From Robiginitalea aurantiaca (lineage in GTDB: Bacteria > Bacteroidota > Bacteroidia > Flavobacteriales > Flavobacteriaceae), in contig NZ_JAUDUY010000005.1 of NCBI RefSeq assembly GCF_030380815.1, positions 90,160 to 154,159 of the forward strand: DNA of 64,000 bases. The letters run 5' to 3'. The position numbers were made by a program, and so were the translations under genes. Each line of letters starts with the position of its first letter. Within the stretch, counting starts at the first letter, position 1. Shown here one piece after another: positions 27,480 through 34,301 of the stretch. The notes below the pieces were generated by a model. It had not been told where the DNA came from. It made no database searches and worked only from the letters and a program-made list of their open reading frames with translations.

Positions 27480-27752
27480 CTACTGACCCTTCTTATCGGT
27501 ATCCAGCCAGTTTAAAAGTTCGGAATTGCTGATTTTCTTTTTGACCACTATAGATTTTTCAAGACTACTCACCTTAACCCGGACAGCAGTCCCATCCGGT
27601 TTTAGTAGTGTTTTGTACTCCGCTGAATCCGGTGTATCCGTTTCTGAGGCCCGCGCCTGTGCAGGTAGCAGGGGTAAAAGGAGTCCCGTACCCAGGATTG
27701 GCAGAAATTTTCTTCGGTTAATGCCTTTCGGGTTTTTTGAATTTTTTTTCAT
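27480..27752 (-). CDS. Small Tat-signal protein of the cytochrome operon, function unknown
   Basis: A 90-residue protein with INRRKFLPILGTGLLLPLLP at residues 11-30, a clear twin-arginine signal. It has no cysteine and no cofactor motif in the mature part of about 55 residues, which is lysine-rich with VKVSSLEKSIVVKKK. Tat export of so small a protein without a cofactor suggests it travels as a partner of the Tat-exported ferredoxin encoded 11 nt downstream, or acts as its chaperone. It is 6 nt after the DUF5777 gene stop. Confidence 0.7.
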   Translation of the reverse strand: MKKNSKNPKGINRRKFLPILGTGLLLPLLPAQARASETDTPDSAEYKTLLKPDGTAVRVKVSSLEKSIVVKKKISNSELLNWLDTDKKGQ

Positions 27753-27758
27753 GCGGGC

Positions 27759-28616
27759 TTAGAAATTATACAACCGGGTTATGGTGAAGCCCAGGAGAAT
27801 GTTCCGGGTCCCCTTGAAAAAATTGTTTTCATTGTAGAAGTAGTTCGCCTGTGGCGTAATCCCGTTCAGGGAAGAAAGATACACCTGGAAAGCGTGGGAG
27901 GAGGTCACAAATTCCGCCCCTATGCTAAATCCGGGTTCGGGATAGTTGTACCCATCATAATCGGCAAACGGAATGCTGTACTCCATGGTGATGGAGGTCT
28001 GGGGAGTCACTTTATACCTGCCGCCAACTGCCAGGCCAAAAACATCGTTTTTCTGACCTTCCTTAACCAAATTAAAGTGTGAAATACTCCCGGCAACCTG
28101 CAGTGAGAGATTCGGAGAGAACCTCCGCGAAACAATGAGCTGGTGGAAAAAGGAATACCTGTGCTGTTCCAGCGAAAAATTCTCCTTCTTTCGGGCGTCG
28201 ACAACAAAATTTCCATAATAACTTACGTTGACCGGCACTTTACCAGATCTTGTTTGCCTTAAGAGTCCAACTTTCCAGTTAAAATCCTGGAGCCTGCGGA
28301 GTTTTTCCGTGCCTATTCCGACCTGCAATCGCTCGTGAATGGTATACGTCAATCCAAGGCGAATGTTGGCAGCCCCCCAAATCCCCAAAAGATCATTTTC
28401 CCCTCCGCCTATAGTGCCGAAACGGTGTTGCATAACGGCTTCCAGGGTGTTTTTTAAGTAAATTTTATCTGTTGGATTGTCAATCAGAAAACTGCTTTCA
28501 AAAGCCGGCCGCTCGGGCTTATCAACGACCTCGACAGTATCCGCTTCGGTTTCCTGACTCGTCACAGTCAGCGGGATGCAGCACAAAATTAGAAAGAGAA
28601 AATATAGTGGTCTCAT
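27759..28616 (-). CDS. DUF5777-like outer-membrane beta-barrel protein
   Basis: A 285-residue protein with an N-terminal signal (ending in a TVTSQE cleavage region) and alternating amphipathic strands that end in LGFTITRLYNF, with a terminal Phe as in outer-membrane barrels. The sequence (NTLEAVMQHRFGTIGGGEND near 57-76) fits the DUF5777 family, which in Bacteroidota is often found with c-type cytochromes. Its position between haem lipoproteins and the FeS/NrfD genes suggests an outer-membrane partner of this electron-transfer chain; that role is inference. Confidence 0.75.
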   Translation of the reverse strand: MRPLYFLFLILCCIPLTVTSQETEADTVEVVDKPERPAFESSFLIDNPTDKIYLKNTLEAVMQHRFGTIGGGENDLLGIWGAANIRLGLTYTIHERLQVGIGTEKLRRLQDFNWKVGLLRQTRSGKVPVNVSYYGNFVVDARKKENFSLEQHRYSFFHQLIVSRRFSPNLSLQVAGSISHFNLVKEGQKNDVFGLAVGGRYKVTPQTSITMEYSIPFADYDGYNYPEPGFSIGAEFVTSSHAFQVYLSSLNGITPQANYFYNENNFFKGTRNILLGFTITRLYNF

Positions 28617-28637
28617 CTTTGAGGTTCTTTAGGTTAA

Positions 28638-29015
28638 TTATTCCAGAGCACCCCGGTCTATCCAGGCTTCTATCAGGTCAATTTCACTGTTGCTGAGGTT
28701 TATGCCAACATTCGGGTGATTACCATTCCCGGGTAGTCGTTGATAAAAAACACTTCCCGCTCCGTCGCCGGGCACAACATAATCCGGAAACAAGGAATCC
28801 GGGGTACTTTCCTCCCGCAGGTCCGGAGCAGGTTCCAAACCGTTATGGCATTGCGTACAGTTGTATCTGGAAATAATTGGCTGAACATCCTCGGTATAGG
28901 TGATCTCATCTTCCGGGGGTGGGATCAGATCCTCTTCTATTTCGGTATCGTAATAACAGGCCGTACCAAATACGAGTAAGCAACCTGCCAGAAACTGAAG
29001 TGTTTTTTTCTTCAT
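28638..29015 (-). CDS. Monohaem cytochrome c-like lipoprotein
   Basis: A 125-residue lipoprotein. The start at 29015 gives a signal with a probable lipobox FGTAC (Cys20). A longer frame to 29069 adds 18 unlikely residues. One haem site CTQCH lies at 53-57 within a pattern typical of planctomycete/bacteroidete cytochrome c-like domains (EDVQPIISRYNCTQC, later LSNSEIDLIEAWIDRGA). It is probably periplasmic or outer-membrane attached and accepts or donates electrons next to the hexahaem protein encoded 110 nt upstream. Confidence 0.82.
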   Translation of the reverse strand: MKKKTLQFLAGCLLVFGTACYYDTEIEEDLIPPPEDEITYTEDVQPIISRYNCTQCHNGLEPAPDLREESTPDSLFPDYVVPGDGAGSVFYQRLPGNGNHPNVGINLSNSEIDLIEAWIDRGALE

Positions 29016-29125
29016 CGTGTATGATTTAATAAGTACCCTTATGTGTGCTGGAGTAGCCAATCCCTTCAAAGCCCAGGGACAAAATCTGATACTTCAGTCT
29101 TGCCCCGGTGCTTAGAAGTTCGGTC

Positions 29126-30247
29126 TTAGTCGTTCTGGAGCGCTTCGAGGGAATTCTTTAGCAAAGCTTTAGAATAATTGGGATTATGCGTCCCTTTACT
29201 CTGATCTTCCTCTAGGGTTTTGTAATTCCAGGCCGCCTGGGCTGCGGCGGTTGGAAAGATACCTTGTCGAGAACGTCCATTTTCCTGAAGGATTCCTATT
29301 ACAGGCTCTCCGTTAGGAATGATGTTGCCATCCTCGTCTTCATCGTAGCCTTCACCTTCCACTTGCGTGAGAAGTGCGAGCAGGGTACTCATATCGGCTT
29401 CAAAGTTCTCAATACCTTCTGGTGCCCCGTTCGGGTGACACTGAACGCAGGCAGCTTCTGTCGGATTCCACGAGTGACCTCCTTCGTCAGCGGCTGTGGC
29501 ATCTCCCATATGGCATTGTACACAAGAAGAACCTGTACGGTGGGTAGCCGAGGCTCGCGCAGGGTATCCCGTGGATCCTGAGATTTCAGCACCCAGTATT
29601 CCTTCAAGCATGGTGGATTGAGGGCTATGGTGTGGCCCGAAGCGCGTACTGGTCACCACGTAAACCCCGCTTGTATTGGTTGTTGGGATTTCATAGCTGT
29701 TTCTGGGTTGGTGGCAGGTAATACAGTTGTTGCTGGCATCTCCGAAGTCAATGGTAATCCCCGGAGCAAGTACTAAATCCGATGGATCCGGATTCCGAAG
29801 TGCATAATCCGGGCCGTCATTTTCAAAATCGAAGGTGCGGTGACTGCTGTGACAAGTGTTGCAATTAACTGCCATCGCCGGGTTGTATTTCGGAGCAATA
29901 CCCTCAGGAGTCAGTCCAGTAGTATCAATAGCTCCCATCGTGACATAATCAATGAATCCTTCGCTTCCGTGGCATTGAGCACAAGAAGCGCGGTTTCCGC
30001 GTGCAAAAGTGCCTCCCGCACCGTGCGCAGAAAGCGCAAAGGCTTCAAAAATAGGTTCACGTGTTGAGTTGGCGTGGCAGGATACGCAGGAAGCTGTACC
30101 ATCTGCGCCATCCGTTCCGTCTATCCCGTCTATCCCATCTATTCCATCCTGCCCGGGGGGTCCGGGTTGGGGGTCACTGGTACAATTTACAAACAAGAAT
30201 GCTGATGCCAGAATCATCAGGAGCCCGAAAAACTTGTTGACTTTCAT
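29126..30247 (-). CDS. Hexahaem c-type cytochrome lipoprotein with collagen-like linker
   Basis: A 373-residue lipoprotein. The lipobox FVNC has Cys22. Residues 29-50 are a Gly-x-x repeat rich in Gly, Asp and Ile (GPPGQDGIDG then further GIDG/GTDG/GADG units), resembling collagen-like segments. Six haem motifs follow: CVSCH 54-58, CAQCH 89-93, CNTCH 129-133, CITCH 175-179, CVQCH 242-246 and CVQCH 267-271, with extra histidines for bis-His ligation. The last 100 residues have no haem site. It is the first gene of the operon, and the two dyads at 30318-30357 lie upstream. It may be a quinol-linked or extracellular electron conduit; substrate unknown. Confidence 0.88.
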   Translation of the reverse strand: MKVNKFFGLLMILASAFLFVNCTSDPQPGPPGQDGIDGIDGIDGTDGADGTASCVSCHANSTREPIFEAFALSAHGAGGTFARGNRASCAQCHGSEGFIDYVTMGAIDTTGLTPEGIAPKYNPAMAVNCNTCHSSHRTFDFENDGPDYALRNPDPSDLVLAPGITIDFGDASNNCITCHQPRNSYEIPTTNTSGVYVVTSTRFGPHHSPQSTMLEGILGAEISGSTGYPARASATHRTGSSCVQCHMGDATAADEGGHSWNPTEAACVQCHPNGAPEGIENFEADMSTLLALLTQVEGEGYDEDEDGNIIPNGEPVIGILQENGRSRQGIFPTAAAQAAWNYKTLEEDQSKGTHNPNYSKALLKNSLEALQND

Positions 30248-30317
30248 AAGGTGTTGTTTTAATTGGTGGTGGTTGTATTCTTAAATACTGTTAAAAAAAT
30301 ATTAAATACCTGCGTAA

Positions 30318-30331
30318 GTAACAAATGTTAC
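30318..30331. promoter_or_regulatory. Dyad GTAAC-N4-GTTAC upstream of the cytochrome operon
   Basis: GTAAC (30318-30322), AAAT, GTTAC (30327-30331) is a perfect 5-bp inverted repeat with a 4-nt spacer, the geometry of CRP/FNR-family operators. Its centre is about 77 nt upstream of the hexahaem cytochrome start. Confidence 0.5.
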
Positions 30332-30343
30332 AGTCGAAAAAAC

Positions 30344-30357
30344 ATGATTTTTATCAT
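30344..30357. promoter_or_regulatory. FNR-like box TGAT-N4-ATCA upstream of the cytochrome operon
   Basis: ATGAT TTTT ATCAT (30344-30357) contains the FNR/CRP core TGATnnnnATCA. It is centred about 103 nt upstream of the hexahaem gene start and 26 nt from the GTAAC dyad. A redox- or NO-responsive Crp/Fnr protein is the natural candidate; which one is unknown. Confidence 0.5.
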
Positions 30358-30653
30358 TAAACTTCTGTATTTGGAATAATTCTACATAATTATCTAATGC
30401 CAATGGTTTGTCGCACTATTTTTTGATCAATTTTAGGAAGCCATCTGAAAGCGTCGGCTGAGAAAAATTTTACGGTTCAATTTCCTGAACAAAGCTTTAG
30501 TAGTATTAGGATTATTTTATATTTGCAGGCCGAAAGAGAAGTGAGCTGAGTTTCTTTTGGAATGTAATTTTGAGTGACTAAAGCGAGTGATGCCACCACA
30601 TCGGACGGCCCTCGCTCAAAAAGGTCCACCGGACCATATTCGGACACTCAGTC

Positions 30654-30730
30654 CGGGATGTAGTTCAGCCTGGTAGAATACACGCATGGGGTGCGTGTGG
30701 TCGCTGGTTCGAATCCAGTCATCCCGACCA
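30654..30730 (+). tRNA. tRNA-Pro (anticodon GGG)
   Basis: A 77-nt cloverleaf including an encoded CCA end. The acceptor arm CGGGATG (30654-30660) pairs with CATCCCG (30720-30726). The anticodon arm CACGC/GCGTG (30681-30685/30693-30697) encloses the loop ATGGGGT, with anticodon GGG at 30688-30690. The T arm carries GGTTCGAATCC. It reads CCC and CCU codons. An open frame on the opposite strand is a known type of tRNA-antisense artefact. Confidence 0.95.
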
Positions 30731-30732
30731 GG

Positions 30733-30762
30733 AAAATCCAACGCGAAGGCGTTGGATTTTTT
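30733..30762 (+). terminator. Terminator after tRNA-Pro
   Basis: AAAATCCAACGC (30733-30744) pairs perfectly with GCGTTGGATTTT (30749-30760) around GAAG, followed by TT. It begins 3 nt after the tRNA CCA end. Confidence 0.85.
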
Positions 30763-30804
30763 GTTTGTGAAGAGTGCAAACTTGTTTGCAAGCTCGGAAT
30801 AAAC

Positions 30805-31024
30805 AAAAAAGTCCACACAGCCTTGAGGCTGTGATGGATTTGCTTGTGAAACACCCCTCCTCTGGATCACCGACCGCAGGCGGGGTAATCCAGAATGCTA
30901 CTCCTTAAATAATCACCCCTTTGTAATCAGGGGGGAAATGAAAAAACCACAAAGCGGAGCTGTGTTGGATTTACTTAAGCAACATCTCGTTAGACTGGAT
31001 CACCGAGTGCAGGTGAGGTAATCC
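30805..31024. repeat. Imperfect direct repeat of about 85-90 nt, two copies
   Basis: Copy 1 (30805-30893) and copy 2 (30941-31024) align along their length. Each runs from an A-rich start and a CACA/AGC-rich part, through GCTGTG and TGGATTT with CTT just after, to CTGGATCACCGA, then GCAGG and GGTAATCC. Copy 1 also holds a 7-bp hairpin CACAGCC-TTGA-GGCTGTG (30816-30833) and arms CTGGAT (30862-30867)/ATCCAG (30888-30893). The spacer has another hairpin of the CCCCT/AGGGG type near 30916-30934. A weaker match (AGATCACC...GTGCAG) is at about 32500-32520. The 423-nt gap 30731-31153 holds no credible gene apart from this repeat and the terminator. Confidence 0.6.
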
Positions 31025-31153
31025 TCAATTGGAAAAGTCCCTTATTCTTGTTGTGTTATAAATATAGATCCGCTTACCGTCTTTTCCGGCCATGGAAATC
31101 GATAATAGATTAAATTCGTACCATTCAGGGACTAAAAATGGACATAATAGGAT

Positions 31154-32434
31154 ATGGAGCACCATAGAAGGAAATTTTTGAAAACACTGGGCGTAGGGGC
31201 TATGGGGGCCTTCGCAAGCCCAACGCAAATTTGGGCCAAAACAACTGCTGACTTACAGCAAACCTTAGGTTTATTCGACACAGAGGATACTTCGGAAGCC
31301 TATTGGGGGAACGTCAAATCACAATTTCCTTTTGCAGAAGGCTTAACCTATTTTAATAACGGCTCGCTGGGTGGTTGTCCAAAAGCCATTCGTCAAGCGA
31401 CCCATGAATTTCGGGACACTCTGGACGATTTTCCCTCAAAATATATGTGGGGGGGATGGAATGAAGAGAAAGAGACCGTTCGTAAAAAAACAGCCTCCCT
31501 TTTTTCGGTTTCTCCTGAAGAAATCGCCTTGATCCACAATACCACTGAGGGTATGAACCTCATTGCCAGAAGCCTGGAGCTTCAAAAAGGGGATGAAGTC
31601 ATCCTGGCCGACCACGAACATTCGAGCGCGGTAAGCCCTTGGAAAGTTTGGCAGGAGAGCAAGGGTATTCAATTAGTGCGCCCTACACTCCCTATGTTAC
31701 CGGAAAGTGCGGATGAGATTGTAGAAGTCTATAAGAAATCGATAACTGTCAGAACAAAGGTTATTTCTATATGTCATTTAGTCAATACGAACGGAATGAT
31801 ACTCCCAGTAAAGCAAATTTCAAAAATGGCACATGAAAAAGGAATCCTCGTGGCTGTTGACGGTGCGCAGGCTGCCGGAATGTTCACTTTTGATTTAGAG
31901 GACCTGGGTTGTGATTTCTATACCGTAAGCGCCCATAAGTGGCTTTTTTCCCCTAAGGGAGTGGGTATTTTTTATGCCAGGGAAGAAAGTCAAAAACATC
32001 TGAAACCCCTTATTGTAGCCCGGGGCTATAAGGATAGCAGTATTCGCCGGCTGGAGAATTACAATACCCGAAACTTACCCGAAGTCCTGGGGTTTGGTGC
32101 CGCACTGGATTATCGCGAAACCATTGGAGGAAAAAAAATAGAAGCGCGTATTTATGAGCTCAAGGAATACTTTAGGAATGCTTTGGAGACGCATCCTAAG
32201 TTAATTTTGAAAACACCTAAGCAGGACTCCCTATCCGGGGGGATTCAGGTGGTGGAAGTACTGGGGAAAGATGTTCAGGATGTAAAGGATCGTCTATTTG
32301 ATGAATACGGAATGGATTGTCGGCCCATGAGTACTTTTGGGCTCAACGGTGTTCGACTTTCCTTTGCCATTTTCAATACGAAGAAGGATATTGATCGCCT
32401 GGTTGTCGCTCTGGACACCATTGCAAATTCATAG
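31154..32434 (+). CDS. Exported class V aminotransferase (CefD/NifS-like fold) with Tat signal
   Basis: A 426-residue PLP enzyme of the class V aminotransferase superfamily, closest in style to isopenicillin-N-epimerase-like and cysteine-desulfurase-like proteins. Residues 1-28 contain RRKFLKTLGVGAMGAFA, a twin-arginine signal. The catalytic domain shows HNTTEGMN (128-135), the PLP-binding aspartate D236 in VDGAQAAG and the Schiff-base lysine K262 in SAHKWLFSPKG. An exported PLP enzyme would need Tat to move the folded, cofactor-loaded form. The substrate is unknown. It stands alone, 142 nt before the acidic lipoprotein gene. Confidence 0.85.
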   Translation: MEHHRRKFLKTLGVGAMGAFASPTQIWAKTTADLQQTLGLFDTEDTSEAYWGNVKSQFPFAEGLTYFNNGSLGGCPKAIRQATHEFRDTLDDFPSKYMWGGWNEEKETVRKKTASLFSVSPEEIALIHNTTEGMNLIARSLELQKGDEVILADHEHSSAVSPWKVWQESKGIQLVRPTLPMLPESADEIVEVYKKSITVRTKVISICHLVNTNGMILPVKQISKMAHEKGILVAVDGAQAAGMFTFDLEDLGCDFYTVSAHKWLFSPKGVGIFYAREESQKHLKPLIVARGYKDSSIRRLENYNTRNLPEVLGFGAALDYRETIGGKKIEARIYELKEYFRNALETHPKLILKTPKQDSLSGGIQVVEVLGKDVQDVKDRLFDEYGMDCRPMSTFGLNGVRLSFAIFNTKKDIDRLVVALDTIANS

Positions 32435-32575
32435 TTTATTGTCATAGAGCGCTTTGCCTTGTGTCGAGTGCGAGTCAATCTCCTTCCTTATGAATTAGAT
32501 CACCAGAAGTGCAGTGATCGAATAAAGTTTGCCTTCTCCTGAAAACTTCATATTTTGTTAGGATAAATAATTCTA

Positions 32576-33757
32576 ATGGGACATTTCAGGTTATTTGCTG
32601 TTGTTATTCTTGTATTGATTTTCTCCGGCTGTGGGAATAACGACACCATTACGATGGATAGCGGTGCGGAAATGCTCCTGGTTGATTCCCCTGTAGTGAA
32701 GTTGTTGTCACGCACAACAATGAACGATGGGACTGTCGACAATTTGTTGGATCAGGCGGATTGTTTTACGCTGGAATTACCGGTGGTTGTTCGTATTGGT
32801 GATGAAGAATATGAAATCAAAACAGAGGAAGATTTAGATTACCTGATTGAATTGTTATCCGCTGACCACAATAAAGTTACTATTTGCCATAGGACAGGAT
32901 CGGGTTTTAGAACCCTAGAGATTAATGTGAATGCCGTTCAGGCGCACCTCAATCACGGGGATAGCCTTGGGGCCTGTGAGGATGAGGAAGAGGATGACGA
33001 CTATGATGATGACGACGATGAGGAAGACGACGATGACGACGATGACGACGATGAAGACGATGACGATGAGGACGACGATGGTGATGATGATGATGATGAT
33101 GACGATGAGGACGATAACGATGATGACGATGATGACGATGATGACGATGACGATGAGGATGATGATGACGACGACGATGATGACGATGAGGATGAAGACG
33201 ACGATGATGACGTCCTTGTTTGTCACAGGACCGGTTCGGGTTATAGGACTATTTCCATTAATGTGAATGCCGTTCAGGCCCATTTAAATCACGGAGATAT
33301 TCTGGGGGCGTGTGGTAATGAGGATGACGATAAGAATGCAACCCCTGGAGATCAGGGAATGGATGACTATAAGGTTGAACTGGTATACCCGGTTACGATC
33401 ATCCTGCAGGACTACACCAGGGTCACGATCAATAATGAAGCTGAAATGGAAGCGGCCCGGGCAGCATGTGAAGAAGGAAGTAATCCGGATAACACTATTG
33501 AATGTGTGGATTTAAAATATCCCATAACGGTATCGGTTTTTGATCCGGACCGGGATGTTTCCGATACCATTACTTTCGAAGATGACAGTGAAGTGTTTCT
33601 GTTTATCGATGCGCTCAAAGCATCTGACCGCGTGACCGTACAATTCCCGATCACTCTTATCCTTGCCGATGGGAGCGAGGTAGAAGTGGATTCACTCGAA
33701 ATGTTGGAACAGTTGCTCGAGGCAAATAGTGCGGGGTGCGATCAAAGCGGTGCCTAG
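32576..33757 (+). CDS. Lipoprotein with Asp/Glu tract between two CHRTGSG modules, function unknown
   Basis: A 393-residue lipoprotein (lipobox FSGC, Cys19). Residues 135-212 are almost only Asp and Glu (one Tyr, one Gly, one Asn), encoded mostly by GAY codons. On each side sits a 31-residue Cys-to-Cys module with the same plan: C104-HRTGSG, then VNAVQAHLNHGD and LGAC ending at C134; and C216-HRTGSG to C246. Similar CH..G...AVxAHLxHGD modules occur in many bacterial surface proteins. Four beta-repeat-like units (about 64-95, 266-297, 312-348, 353-382) share a hydrophobic-Pro-hydrophobic strand followed by a charged turn and a helix. A calcium- or metal-binding surface role is plausible but not shown. 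A terminator follows. Confidence 0.75.
   Translation: MGHFRLFAVVILVLIFSGCGNNDTITMDSGAEMLLVDSPVVKLLSRTTMNDGTVDNLLDQADCFTLELPVVVRIGDEEYEIKTEEDLDYLIELLSADHNKVTICHRTGSGFRTLEINVNAVQAHLNHGDSLGACEDEEEDDDYDDDDDEEDDDDDDDDDEDDDDEDDDGDDDDDDDDEDDNDDDDDDDDDDDDEDDDDDDDDDDEDEDDDDDVLVCHRTGSGYRTISINVNAVQAHLNHGDILGACGNEDDDKNATPGDQGMDDYKVELVYPVTIILQDYTRVTINNEAEMEAARAACEEGSNPDNTIECVDLKYPITVSVFDPDRDVSDTITFEDDSEVFLFIDALKASDRVTVQFPITLILADGSEVEVDSLEMLEQLLEANSAGCDQSGA
32978..33211 (+). repeat. GAY-triplet low-complexity tract coding Asp/Glu
   Basis: 234 nt of GAT/GAC codons interrupted by GAG/GAA, coding residues 135-212 of the lipoprotein. Such trinucleotide runs can change length by replication slippage while keeping the frame. 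The antisense Ile/Val-rich and frame-shifted Met/Thr-rich open frames across it are artefacts of this composition. Confidence 0.9.
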
Positions 33758-34301
33758 GATACCCCATCCACACTCCAAATGGTAGAAGGAGTCGCTTGTG
33801 TTTGCCGCTCAGGAGGAATAAGAACAAGGCTCAGGCCATAATTTAACCCTGAGGATTGAAGGGTATTAAATAAAAAAGAGGGCTTTTGCCCTCTTTTCAT
33901 ATTTAGTAAAGTTTTCTAATTGCCTAAGAAAACCGTATTAGTTTTAATAAGACATGCCTTCTGTGATTTCTCCAGCTAAGGTGACGTGTTAATGGCCGGT
34001 CCGCGCTTGCGTTATGTTCCGCATGTTGCCTTTTCGTATCTTTCATTATTATTTTTTTAGACACTGTTGTAGTGGAAGCAATATTGCCTCCATTATACGC
34101 TCAATACATTAGACGTAAAAAGAACGAAAATATTACAGTATTGGGAGAAGTTTAACGTCTTGAAAGTGCGGTTATATCAAATGTCACAGCCTTTATGGCG
34201 CTTAAAGCCCACTCCTGTTACATATTAGAAAATCCGGCTTAATACACGAACGGTTTAAATCTCAAAATGGTTTGAATTTTTAGCTCCAGAAAAGTTGTCC
34301 A
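33758..34301. other. Intergenic region with no supported gene
   Basis: 544 nt holding the terminator listed separately. A stop-free stretch on the plus strand ending at about 34155 has protein-like codon use (VVEAILPPLYAQYIRRKKNE), but it has no start codon and runs back only to an in-frame TGA at 33982. It could be a relic of a decayed gene. Nothing else is recognised. Confidence 0.4.
33874..33897 (+). terminator. Terminator after the acidic lipoprotein gene
   Basis: AAAAGAGGGC (33874-33883) and GCCCTCTTTT (33888-33897) form a perfect 10-bp stem with a TTTT loop. The A run before and T run after make it usable on both strands. It lies about 115 nt after the lipoprotein stop. Confidence 0.85.

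Larger units (their letters stand above)
30248..30653. other. Intergenic region before tRNA-Pro
   Basis: 406 nt without a credible gene. It is AT-rich on the left, where it carries the two dyads listed separately, and serves as promoter region for the minus-strand cytochrome operon. On the right TATATTTG (30518-30525) matches the -7 consensus and may start the tRNA transcript. No clear -33 TTG is seen at the right spacing. Confidence 0.5.

Noticed and set aside
30616..30870. Minus-strand open frame of 84 codons across the tRNA
   Set aside because: It is antisense to tRNA-Pro and its terminator; this kind of frame (with WIRTSDHTHP) is a familiar tRNA artefact.
32915..33283. Minus-strand frame rich in Ile and Val, and plus-strand frame rich in Met and Thr
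   Set aside because: Both are alternative readings of the GAY triplet tract.
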